The notes under the pieces are model-generated. The model was not told the origin of the DNA. It did no database searches and was given only the letters and a program-made list of their open reading frames with translations. A stretch of DNA of 64,000 nt from Nymphaea colorata (taxonomy: Eukaryota; Streptophyta; Magnoliopsida; Nymphaeales; Nymphaeaceae), in NCBI RefSeq assembly GCF_008831285.2, contig NC_045145.1, forward strand, positions 10,970,802-11,034,801. The letters run 5' to 3'. Positions 35,948-45,871 of this stretch are shown one piece after another. The position numbers and the translations under genes are program-made. Each line of letters begins with the position of its first letter. Position 1 is the first letter of the stretch.

Positions 35948-36983
35948 ATTGACATGTGGGCACTCTTGAAGCGGCTATGGAATTGAATCAGTTGATTCAT
36001 TTGGGATCATATGCAAAGACAGGTGCGAGTTACATGTGGGCAATTGTCTACTCTGATTCTAAAAGGCTTCTTGTTTTTATATTGATTGTCATGAGTAATT
36101 TTTCTCATTTACATATTAGTGCTCCTCAAAAAATTTAAATTTAAAATTTAGTGGTTTGGATACGCATGGAGCACTATCCCGGGTCTGGTGTGAACACCGC
36201 ATGTGGTTGGACGCGGGCTCAACTCCATCATAATATAAATTTTCAAAGGTCCGTGTAGGCAGTGGCCCACACCAGCCTTACTGATAGTTAGAGTTGGCAA
36301 ATATATGTCATTTTTTCAAGGTGTCCCCGGTAAGAAGTAAGCAACTTGTACTTGATATGTGGACAAATATAAAGAGAGAGATGACCCCTGAAAATGGGAC
36401 CATTTTTTATCATGTAATGTACGTATGAGCCACATGACTATCTTGTTGGTTGTTGTCATGGAAAGCATGTGACTAGACGTCCTTTCCTTTGTTTTTTATT
36501 TTTAAGATTTTTTTATTTTTAATCAATAACTTTAAATATTTTGTCTCTTGTGTATATGTGCCCAATGTTTCTGGATAGTGCTGTTCCGCCACTGATGTCC
36601 ATATCTACATAGCTACATAGATTCTCAGTCGGTCAGATCCAGTCACCCACGGACTAGCGACACAAATCCCCACACCTTCTTACTCAACACAGTTTTCAGC
36701 TCCTTTTGCTGCTGTTCCGAATAACCGTTAAGCAACGGCCAGGTAGGTGTGGGCTGCATGTGGGCAATTGCCTACACAAATTCCAAAAATCCTCTCAGTT
36801 TTATATTGATATTTCGAAGCAAGTTGTCTCATTTACATATTGATGTCCTTTAAAAAGTTTGAAATTTTACACTTAATACTCCTTGACAAATTTTTCTGGT
36901 TCCGCCGCTGCCAATAAGCATGAATTTAAATCTATTTTTGTAACAAATTATGGATTTAAGGACAGTGGATCTAAGATCTCTTG

Positions 36984-37480
36984 TTGTAACAAATTATGGA
37001 GTTGAGGGCAGTAGATCTAAGACCACCGTCATGTCTTACATTAGTGAATCTCAAGTCAAAAGGGGGGAGGAATCTGCCACCACGTCTTCAAATCCATGGT
37101 GTAATCTTTAAAATATATTTTAAATACTTGTTATAAATAACATGTACGAAATCTTAAGATATGAGGTCTTATAATGTCAGAATATCTTGTGCCCCAAAGG
37201 CTATGTGTCATAAGGAGACAAGGGTTTAGGTAGGAATTTCGGCTTTCATCTAAGTGGTAAGATATACATTTAACTGATCAACTTGTTAAATCAATGAATC
37301 TCACTTGCAATGCATAGATTTCAAGTCTCACTTTCCACAAATGCATGGTGTAATCTTTAAAATATATTTTAAATACTTGTTAGCAATCACATATACGAAA
37401 TCATAGGATATAAGGTCTTATGATCTCAGAATTTCTGATGCCTCTAAGGCTATGTACCATAGGGGGAATGAGGATTTGAG
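36984..37480. repeat. Repeated block (copies at 34.54, 37.09 and 37.31 kb)
   Basis: The phrase GGTGTAATCTTTAAAATAT followed by TTTTAAATACTTGTTA, (A/T)ACGAAATC and AGGTCTTAT occurs at about 34,585, 37,100 and 37,350. The left part (CAAATTATGGAGTTGAGGG, AAGACCACCGTCATGTCTTA) at 36,990 matches 34,430. The copy at 37,310-37,480 keeps the empty site of the MITE at 34,686. Confidence 0.75.
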
Positions 37481-37750
37481 TAGGAGTTTTGCATTTTATT
37501 TGGGTAGTAACATGAAATACTCCTCGGTCAAGTGCACCTTCCTATATATATATATATATATAACATATGTTTGACATCCTGGTGATGCGTAATTAAGAGT
37601 ACAATCCGTGAGCAAGGCAACGCGGCAATGCCTGACGGGAGGGTTAGGTCAAGTTCTGAGCAAATATATTTTTTCGGGTTTAGATCTGTAGGTGTTGTTC
37701 TTTCTATGTGCTTGCAGCTTTCTTGGAACCTCTATGTCTACTAAGATACA

Positions 37751-37801
<51 letters not shown>
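37751..37801. repeat. (TA)n microsatellite
   Basis: A pure TA run of about 48 bp; a shorter one lies at 37,541-37,562. Frames reading Tyr-Ile repeats here are not genes. Confidence 0.95.
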
Positions 37802-37803
<2 letters not shown>

Positions 37804-38367
37804 AAGTTTTGGATGTTGGTGTATGTAAGGAAGAGATGACAAAAAATAAAATATCCAACACTAAAAAACAGTTGTGAGAGTAGCATCAGCAGAGTTCTCC
37901 TTCAGCCGAACAACTAAAAATAAAAAAATGTGGTGTTAAAATATTGTCGTTAGAGGAGCATTAACAAACATTTTTTCTTTTCTTTTTTTTATGGTGAAGC
38001 AAAGTTTTTCAGGTGTGTTTAGCGACAGTCTTTAGTACTTTCAGCAACGGATTTTTTGCATTTACCTATCAACCAACATCTGGAACCTTTCCGACTTAAA
38101 ATTCTGCTGGATATATGTATGTTAGAAACAAATTTTGTTGTAACTCAGGTAATGCTTAAATAAGTTTGAATTTGAAGATATGGTGATATTTTCACCTCCA
38201 ATCAGTTTTAGCAAGTTAAATGCCTTTCAAACCAATTTTCGTTGGCATCTGAACTTGTTAATAATCAAGAGTGGCATGGTCGTATACAGTCATGCCCTCT
38301 TGAGAGAGAAACAGAGCATGACAAAAAAAATTTTGAATTTGGGTTTTTATTTTTTATTTTATTTTAT

Positions 38368-38825
38368 TTGGAACTTGTTCTTGTATTTTTAAGATTTTAT
38401 TTATTCTTACTCTGTTTCGGATCTAGATCCAAGGATATGTTTTCAGGCTACATAAAGATGTTTAAAGCCTCATTTGTAATTAGCTTTGAGTTAATGAAGA
38501 CCCTAATGGTCATTTGCATTTAATTTTCCTTTTACATCTCCTTCAATTCCCCCTAGGTTAGTTACGCGTTGATGTGGGATCAGAAGAGAGAAGTCCTCTC
38601 TTACCCTAATGTGTAGATCTTTACTCCAATGGAGGCGGAGAGCAGGTGCCGGTAAAAATGGAATTTCATGCTTCAGTTTTCTAATTTCTGTTTTTATTAA
38701 CTGAAAGCTAATTACAAATGGATCTCCAAACATATCTATATAGCCTAAAGACAGATCATTGGATTTGGATCCAAAATAAAATAATAATAAATAAATACCT
38801 AAAAAAACTAGAACTGCATCCAAAC
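38368..38825. repeat. Large inverted repeat (foldback), arms about 130 bp
   Basis: The left arm (38,368-38,505) and the right arm (38,690-38,825) are reverse complements with moderate divergence. Both contain CATTTGTAATTAGCTTT on their own strand, followed by (G/C)AGTTAAT. Even the conceptual peptides match (LVFL..YL.L..FGS.S). The spacer is about 185 bp. This could be a decayed foldback MITE or an inverted duplication. Terminal target duplications were not identified. Confidence 0.7.
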
Positions 38826-39157
38826 ATCAAGCGCGTTTAGGAGGTGATGACCTTAATTTTTGGATCAACATTAAGCCCATTTAGGAAGCTGCTATTATGG
38901 TAACATAAACTAATAAGAGATTATAAATATTTTGTTAATTTAGTGTCACAGAGTCCCTCCCAAATGTAGTATCTAAGCAACTAATAATGGCATAACTGAC
39001 TAACATAAGTGAAGAGATCAAATTGGCAATCAAAGAGCAACTAACTTCTACCGTCCTTCTTGATCTCACTAGAGCTCTAACCGTCAAACTCATTCAACTC
39101 TTCTCTTCCTTAACCGACTGGTCTTCCAAAGCTTCCTTACATTTTTACGAGTAACAG

Positions 39158-39659
39158 ATGGAGGCAAACTCTCAATAGGTTTGCATCGAAACTGACATTT
39201 TCATGCTTCCTTCTCCAACTCCAAGCAAGGATGCCAAGTGCGATGAGTCTGCAGTTCCGCCTTCGGCGATGAAGATGTACAAGTGCAAGAAGTGTCAATG
39301 CTGGATTCGTTTGTTTCAAGCACTAGGCGGCCATAATAGCTTATGCAAGGATGTAGTGTTCTGACGTTGGTGGGCACGCAGTTCAGAAGCGCTTGGTCTC
39401 AGTAGGTCGCCATGAGTGCTCTATTTGCAGAAGGTGATTCCCGGCTGACCAGGCTCTGGGTAGACCTATGACCTTGTATAGGCAGCCGGTCTCGGTGGGC
39501 CGTCACGAGTGCTCTATCTGCGGAAGGTGCTTCCCGACTGATAAGGCTCTGGGTGGACATATGACCTTGTACAGGTGGTTGGCTGACAATATAGGCACGA
39601 AGAACCCTCTGGATATTGACCTTAACCTATCTCTATCAGCTGATGATCGTGAAGAATAA
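39158..39659 (+). pseudogene. ZAT-like C2H2 zinc-finger pseudogene, unit 1
   Basis: The ATG at 39,158 matches the starts of the other units, but codon 7 is TAG. The first finger (YKCKKCQCW..LFQALGGHNSLC) has the C-x2-C pair and QALGGH box, and Cys where the last His normally stands. One extra base after it (CAAGGATG against CAAGATG in unit 2) shifts the frame. The second-finger segment is duplicated with a 93-bp period (from 39,396 and 39,489). The first copy has a stop (CSICRR then TGA); the second is complete up to HMTLYRW, with Tyr for the last His. It ends with IDLNLSL, an EAR-type repressor motif, and a stop at 39,657-39,659. Intact relatives are nuclear transcriptional repressors; this one cannot make a full protein. 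Confidence 0.85.
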
Positions 39660-40185
39660 GAAATAGACGTGAAATAGCCGAATAAGATGTGTTGCTGGTT
39701 ATGAGAATTTGGTGGTGCCCATACTCCGAAAACTTTTTGTTATCTTCTCATATGCCACTAGCTATCATTGTTGATCTATAACCTGGACAGGTCTCTAAAG
39801 TAAATACCTAGTGCCTTCTTGGAAAGTGGTCACCCTAAGGTTGTTTTATCTTCAAGAAAGTGATCACCTTAACTTTTGGATCAACATCAAGCTCATTTAG
39901 GAAGCTGCTTGGGCGGCAATGTGATTATTAGGGTAACATAAGCTGATAAGAGATTAAAATTATCTTGCTAATTTATCACAGAGACTCCCAAATGTAGTAT
40001 CTAAGCAACTAATAAAGGCGTAACTGCCTAATACAAGTGAAAAGATCAAATAGACAATCAAAGAGAAACTAGCTTCTACTGTCCTTCTTGATCCCGCTAG
40101 AGCTCTGGCCATCAAACTCCTTCAACTCTTTTCTTCCTTAATCGACTGGTCTTCCAAAGCTTCCTTCAATTTTTACGAGTAACAG

Positions 40186-40638
40186 ATGGAGGCAATCCCC
40201 CGGCAGGTTTGCAATGGAACTGACGTTCTCATGCTTCCTTCTCCAACTCCAACTATGGATGCCAAGTACGATGAATCTGCAGTTCCGCCTTCGGTGACGA
40301 GGATGTACGAGTGCAAGAAGTATCATCACCGGTTTCGTTCGTTTCAAGTACTAGGCGGCTATAGTAGTCGATGCAAGATGCAGTGTTCTGATGTTGGTGG
40401 GCGTGCAGCTCAGAAGCGCCGGGTCTTGGTGAGCCGCCATGAGTGCTCTATCTGCGGAAGGTGTTTTTCGATTGGCTAGTCTCTGGGTGGGCATATGACC
40501 AAGTACAGGCGGTTGGCCGACCATGTAGGCAAAAAGAAGCCTCTGGATATTGACCTTAACCTATCTCTACGTGTTGTTGATCATGAAGAAGAAAAAGCAG
40601 GCGTGAAGTGGCCGAATAAGATGCATTACTGGGTATAA
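40186..40638 (+). pseudogene. ZAT-like zinc-finger pseudogene, unit 2 (one internal stop)
   Basis: This is the best preserved unit: one frame of 151 codons from the ATG at 40,186 to TAA at 40,636-40,638, broken only by a TAG at 40,477-40,479 inside the second finger (CGRCFSIG, stop, SLGGHM). The first finger reads YECKKYHHRF with LGGYSSRC, so its second Cys is Tyr and the QALGGH His is also Tyr. The C-terminus has DIDLNLSL (EAR type). If the stop were read through, finger 1 would still lack zinc ligands. It could produce a 97-residue truncated peptide if transcribed. Confidence 0.85.
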
Positions 40639-41124
40639 GAATTTGGTGGTGCCAATACTCAGAAAGCTTTTGGTTATCATCTCATGCGCCGCTAGCTATC
40701 ATTGTTGATCTATAACCTGGACAAGCCTCTAAAGTAAATATGTAGTGCCTTCTTGGTAAGTGGTCGCCCTAAGGCTGCTTTATCTTTAAGAAAGTGATTA
40801 CCTTAACTTTTGGATCAACATCAAGCCCATTTAGAGAGCTGCTTGGGCGGCAATGTGATTATTATGATAACATAAATTGATAAGAAATTATAATTATCTT
40901 GCTAATTTAGTGTCACACAGACCTTCCAAAATGTAGTATCTAAGCAACTAATAATGACATAACTGACTAATACAAGTGAAGATATCAAATAAGCAATCAA
41001 AGAGCAACTAGCTTCTACCATCCTTCTTAATTCCACTAGAGCTCCAACCGTCAAACTCCTTCAACTCTTCTCTTCCTTAATGGGCTGGTCTTCCCAAGCT
41101 TCCTTCAATTTTTATGAGTAACAA

Positions 41125-41525
41125 ATGGAGGCAATCCCTCAGGAGGTTTGCAATGGAACTGGTGCTCTCATGCTTCTTTCTCCAACTCAAATCATGGATG
41201 CCAAGTACTATGAATCTGCATTTCCGCCGTCGGCAATGATGATGTATGAGTGCAACAAGTATCATCACCGGTTTCGTTCATTTCAAGCATTAGGCGGCCA
41301 TAATAGCCGATGCAAGATGCAGTGTTCTGACATTGGTTGGCAACGAGTGCCTTATTTGCGGAAGGTGCTTCTCAGCTGGTCAGACTCTAGGTGGATAGAT
41401 GACATTGTACGGGCAGTTGGCCGACAATGTAGGCAGAAAGAAGCCTTTGGACATTGACCTTAACCTACCTCTACCTCGTGAAGATCATGGGGAAAAAGAA
41501 GTAGACGTGAAGTGGCCGAATAAGG
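41125..41525 (+). pseudogene. ZAT-like zinc-finger pseudogene, unit 3 (internal deletion)
   Basis: The frame opens at 41,125 (MEAIPQEVCNGTG). It contains finger 1 as YECNKYHHRF..FQALGGHNSRC, with the same Cys-to-Tyr change as unit 2. After CSDIGW about 60 bp present in the other units are missing and the frame shifts, so the second finger (CGAAGGTGCTTCTCAGCTGG region) is read out of frame and the open frame ends at 41,457. The EAR segment (GACATTGACCTTAACC at 41,451) survives only in another frame. Not functional. Confidence 0.83.
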
Positions 41526-42017
41526 ATATGAGAATTTGGTGATGCCAATACTCATAAAGCTTTTTGTTATCTTTTCATGCGCCACGAGCTATCATTGTTG
41601 ATTTATAACCTGAACATGCCTCTAAAGTAAATATCTAGTGCTGTCTTGGTAAGTGGTTGCCCTAAGGCTACTTTATCTTCAAGAATGTGATGACCTTAAC
41701 TTTTGAATCAATATCAAGCCCATTTAGGAAGCTGTTCGGGCGGCAATGTGATTATTATAATAACATAAACTGATAAGAGATTATAATCATCCTGCTAATT
41801 TAGTGTAAGAGAGACCTACCCTAATGTAGTATCTAAGCAATTAATAATGGCATAACTTACTAATACAAGTGAATAGATCAAATAGGCAATCAAAGAGCAA
41901 ATAGCTTCTGCCATCCTACTTGATCCCACTAGAGCCCTAACCATCAAACTCCTTCAACTCTTCTCTTCCTTAATTGATTGGTCTTCCCAAGCTTCATTCA
42001 ATTTTTATGAGTACCAG

Positions 42018-42425
42018 ATAGAGAAAATCCCATGGCATGTTTGCATTGGAACTGGTGTTCTCATGCTTCCATCGCCAACTCCAAGCATGGATGTCAAGCA
42101 CGATGAATCTGGAGTTCCACCTCCGATGACAAGGATGTACGAGTGCAAGTAGTGTCGTCGCCGGTTTTGTTCATTTCAAGTACTAGGCGGCCATAGTATC
42201 TGATGCAGGATGCAGTGCTTTGGCATTGGTGGGTGTACAGTTCAGAAGCGCCCTGTCTCAGTGGGCCGCCACAAATGCTCTATCTGCGAAAGGTGCTTCC
42301 TGACTGACAAGGCTCTAGATAGACATATGACCTTGTACATGTGGCTAACCGACAATGTAGGCAGAAAGAAGCCTCTGGATATTGACCTTAACCTACCTTC
42401 ACCTGCTAATGATCGTGAAGAATAA
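42018..42425 (+). pseudogene. ZAT-like zinc-finger pseudogene, unit 4 (start lost)
   Basis: The position equivalent to the ATG reads ATA at 42,018. The homologous frame then runs to TAA at 42,423-42,425, with a TAG inside finger 1 (YECK, stop, CRRRFCSFQ) and a TGA soon after LGGHSI. The second finger HKCSICERCFLTDKALDRHM keeps both Cys and one His; the last position is Tyr. The tail has DIDLNLPSP, an EAR/DLNxxP-type motif. An ATG at 42,210 opens a 71-codon frame with only finger 2 and the EAR segment. Confidence 0.83.
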
Positions 42426-42924
42426 GAAGCAGATGTGAAGTGGCCGAATAAGATGCGTTGATGGGTATAAAAATTTGGTGGTACCAATACTCAAAAAACT
42501 TTGTGTTTTCTTCTCATGCGCCGCTAGCTATCATTGTTGATATATAACCTCTCGAGTTAATATCTAGTTCCTTCTTCGTAAGTGGTCACCCTAAGGTTGC
42601 TTTTATCTTCAATATAGTGATGAAACCCGTTTATGAAGCTGCTTGGGCAGCAGTGTGATTATTGCGGTAACATAAACTGATAAGAGATGATAATTATCTT
42701 GCTAATTTAGTGTCACAGAGACTCTCCCAAACATAGTATCTAAGCAACTAATAATGGCGTAACTGACTAATAGAAGTGAAGAGATCAAATAGGCAATCAA
42801 AGAGCAACTAGCTCCTACCGTCCTTCTTGATCCCACTAGAGCTATGACCATCAAACTCCTTAAACTCTTCTCTTCATTAACTGACCGGTCTTCCCACACT
42901 TCCTTCAATTTTTACAAGTAATAG

Positions 42925-43371
42925 ATGGAGGCATTCCCCTAGCATTTTTGCATCGGAACTGGTGTTTTCATGCTTCCTTCTCCAACTCCAAGCATGGATG
43001 CCAAGCACAATGAATATGCAGTTTCCATTACGGCGATGAGGATGTACGAGTGGAAGAAATGCCATCGTCAGTTTCATTCGTTTCAAGCACTAAGCGGCCA
43101 TAGTAGCTGATGCAAGATGCAGTGCTCTGACGCTGGTGGGTGTGCAGTTCAGAAACGCCCAGTCTTGATGGGCCACCATGAGTACTCAATCTGTCGAAGG
43201 TGGTTCCCAACTGACCAGGCTTTGGGTGAACATATGACCTTGCACAGGTGGCTGACCAACAATATGGGCAGAAAGAAGCCTCTAAATATTGACCTTAACC
43301 TACCTCCACCTACTGATAATCGTGAAGAAGAAGAAGCAGACGTGAAGTGGCCAAAGAAGATGCGCTGCTAG
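42925..43371 (+). pseudogene. ZAT-like zinc-finger pseudogene, unit 5
   Basis: The ATG at 42,925 is followed by a TAG at codon 6. The homologous frame reaches TAG at 43,369-43,371 and has a second stop (TGA) after ALSGHSS. Finger 1 reads YEWKKCHRQF, so the first Cys is Trp. Finger 2 reads HEYSICRRWFPTDQALGEHM, with Cys-to-Tyr and a changed QALGGH box, but keeps the final His (HRW). The C-terminal NIDLNLPPP (EAR type) and the following acidic run are conserved. The frame-preserving but ligand-destroying changes show decay after duplication. Confidence 0.85.
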
Positions 43372-43767
43372 GTAGGAGAATTTGGTGGTGCCAATACTCG
43401 AAAAATTTTTTGTTATCTTTTCTCATTGGCACGTGTGTCTGATGTCAATACAGGAAACAGCTCCTAGAAGGATACTAAGCTTTCGTCTATGGAATTATAG
43501 AAACTTGTTCTTATTTTTTTTGCAAGTATTGCAAAGTTTAGTAGATACAGCGGGTTTCTTCTTTTACTGTAACTAGCTAACTAGCTTAAAGATTCAGATA
43601 AATTAATACATTTTTTGTATTTAATTGTAGAAACTGCGTATACGTGAATAGATATTCAGAAATTTTTCATTTTTTTGATGCATTTGTGGATGTGTATGAT
43701 ATTAACCAAGGAAAACATCTCCTACTAGGATCTTTTGTTGTCGTTGTATGCAATCGCATGAACTGCA

Positions 43768-44224
43768 TATAAATTACTTGTACTTATATTCTTGAACCCT
43801 ATTTACAACAAAGCTTTTTGACATGCATAATTAGCTTAAACTTATCCGATATGGGAGAAAATGTAAGTGTGTATTTGGGTAAAATTTCAAGGGCTTTCTT
43901 AATTAATCACTTTGGTTAATGGACAGTGACATAGCCACATAGATATGACAGTATTATCTTATGAAAAGATAAGATTAGACAAGCCACCATCGAATGATTA
44001 AACCTGATCATATGCACCAAGTATTGGATCTTACAATGAAGATGTCAATAAATTCAATTTAAATCTGACTTCCGACTGAACTGCTTTGAAAAGGAAAAAA
44101 TTTAGCAGTTCCAAAAAGAAAAAAATTAACATCCAATTAAGAAATTTTGATTTATATTTGAGAAATGACATTCTATGGGATTCAGATTAAATTAATATCC
44201 CAATAGGATTTGGGTTTGGATCGG

Positions 44225-44296
<72 letters not shown>

Positions 44297-44500
44297 TATG
44301 TCCAATGTCAGGACATTTTGAAAGTGGGTTCATATTGTAATCTGGTTCGGATGTAACTTAAAAATTCGATTTGGATTCAGATCTGAGTCGCTGGTTTTTC
44401 TTTTCCTCTAAAAAGCATAAAAAACTTAAACCAGCGTCTGACTGCCTACCATTCACTGACCCAATTAGGTGTACCAAACTCTTTAAGGACATATCATAAC
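43768..44500. repeat. Direct repeat copy B flanking the zinc-finger region
   Basis: Collinear with 35,218-35,947, with point changes and small indels throughout. It contains the TA microsatellite at 44,227-44,296. Copies A and B stand about 8.5 kb apart in the same orientation and enclose the patchwork at 36-38.8 kb and the whole zinc-finger array. Confidence 0.88.
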
Positions 44501-45413
44501 TAGTGAAGTTATCCCATTGGTAATGTATGAATTTTTTTGTAAATTTATTTGCTTTCTCGAAGGAGAGTTTTTCTATTGAGACAAATACTTTTGAATGTTA
44601 TAAGTTGGTACACCTTGTCATAATTTGATATTTAGCTTGGTAATAATAATAATAATGATGATTATAACAACAATTTTAATAATATCTTGTTTAATGTTAA
44701 ATGTTTGAGATCCCAATAGAATCTCAATCGGCAAGAAACACATAGAGATCTCTGTGGTGCAGATAAACAGATCGTAAGTTGCAGCACCATCAATTAAGAC
44801 AAGAAACGGCTGTTCAGTTTCCTTCTATATATAGGTTTTGGGTGAGTAGGAGGTTATTCCACGGTTAGAATGAGAGCAAAAGCTCCTTCCTTCCCCTTTT
44901 ATCTAAGAGTCTCAAGCTGCACTCTTTTTTTTTGGTACAGAAGCATAGTCCCCCATGGGTCGAACTGTTGATGTACCGAACAAGGGCCTCCCACCCACCC
45001 ATTTGAGTTATACCCCTTAGTGCTACATAAAGGTTTGAAAATGTATTTTCCTTATAAAGCTCGGACCCTCCTGATACAACCTCCTAGAAGAAGTTGTTAA
45101 GAATAAAAGACTCAGTTCTTCAAAATAAAACTAGGATTGGATTGATATCCTCCAAGGTTTTTGTTCTTTTGAGATGAACATGAAACAAGCATAGAGAAAA
45201 CAAGACAGTCCACCGAGGGAGTAATTACAGAGTTCAGTTAGGCTCCCATTTATCTGCTTCATGTAAACCTTCCAGTACTTTATCTCCTCGATGCATAGAT
45301 TGCATGGTGGCTGCTTTAGTCGGCAGCTAATGCAAACAGGGATGAAGGTGTATAAGTATAATATGTCTATAACGGTGACAGACGTCACCCATATTTCCTA
45401 ATTGGAGCTTTAA
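44501..45413. other. Non-coding stretch
   Basis: No gene is seen. A short AAT/AAC-rich run lies near 44,641-44,680. The minus-strand frame at 45,131-45,388 has no recognised domain. Confidence 0.4.
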
Positions 45414-45868
45414 AGGCCTGTTTGGTAGGAGGGAAAGGGAGGGATTGAGCAATCACTTCTTTGTTTGGTTGGCTAATTAGAAAGGAGAGAAATGTAGAAA
45501 AAGGGGCAAAATCTGTTTGGCAGCAAGGGGAGGGAAAGGAAAGGAAAGGGAGGGATTGTCTAGTGTAAATCCCTTCCCTCTCAAATCAGACGGATTGGGA
45601 ATGAAAGGAAAGAAATGTAAGTGGAAGAGTTTTTTATTCCCACACTACCTCTCCTTTTCTTCCCCTTCTTTCTAAATTCATGTGCTATTTAGTCTTTTTT
45701 TCAATTCCATTCATTTCCCTTCCCTTTCTATCCAAACAAACTTTTTAATCAACTCTTTCCATTCCTTTCCATTCCATTCTTTTCCCTTCCCTTTCTCTTC
45801 CCTTCCCTTTCCTTCCCTTCCCATTCCTCCCTTTCCATCCCTTCCTTTCCCTCCAACCAAACAAAGCG
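45414..45868. mobile_element. Tourist/Harbinger-like MITE with TAA duplication
   Basis: The left end reads AGGCCTGTTTGGTAGGAGGG and the right end in reverse CGCTTTGTTTGGTTGGAGGG, so the ends are inverted repeats of the GGCCTGTTTGG type. TAA flanks both sides (45,411-45,413 and 45,869-45,871). The long subterminal runs of GGGAAAGGGAGGGA on the left and TTCCCTTCCCTTTCC on the right pair with each other. 455 bp, non-coding. The 3-bp TAA duplication and GTTTGG ends fit PIF/Harbinger (Tourist) elements. Confidence 0.78.
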
Positions 45869-45871
45869 TAA

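Larger units (their letters stand above)
33530..36290. repeat. Dispersed direct repeat pair (33.53-34.02 and 35.95-36.36 kb)
   Basis: Both segments begin TGTGGGCACTCTT(A/G)AAG. They then run through TGGAATT(T/G)AATCAGTTGATT, the GGGCAATTGTCTAC phrase, AAATTTAGTGGTTTGG, CTGGTGTG(G/A)ACACCGC and CAGTGGCCCACACCAGCC, and both continue to ACTTGATATGTGGACAAATA and GACCATTTTTTATCATGTAATG. The order is conserved over more than 500 bp. Divergence is moderate, and the copies flank the MITE at 34,686 and the direct repeat at 35,218. Confidence 0.75.
38848..43400. repeat. Tandem array of five ~0.9-1.0-kb units carrying zinc-finger pseudogenes
   Basis: Each unit starts with a TTTTGGATCAACATCAAGCC-like leader (38,848; 39,864; 40,795; 41,689; shortened near 42,618). 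A shared upstream region follows (CAACTCTTCTCTTCCTTAA, TCTTCCAAAGCTTCCTTCAA), then a zinc-finger reading frame. Start-codon positions are 39,158, 40,186, 41,125, 42,018 and 42,925, so spacings are 1,028, 939, 893 and 907 bp. The upstream region is as well conserved as the coding part, so whole genes with their promoters were duplicated. Confidence 0.9.

Noticed and set aside
45131-45388. Minus-strand 85-codon frame as the missing methyltransferase C-terminus
   Set aside because: It contains no YSTCS motif or other methyltransferase signature, and no splice acceptor in the right phase.
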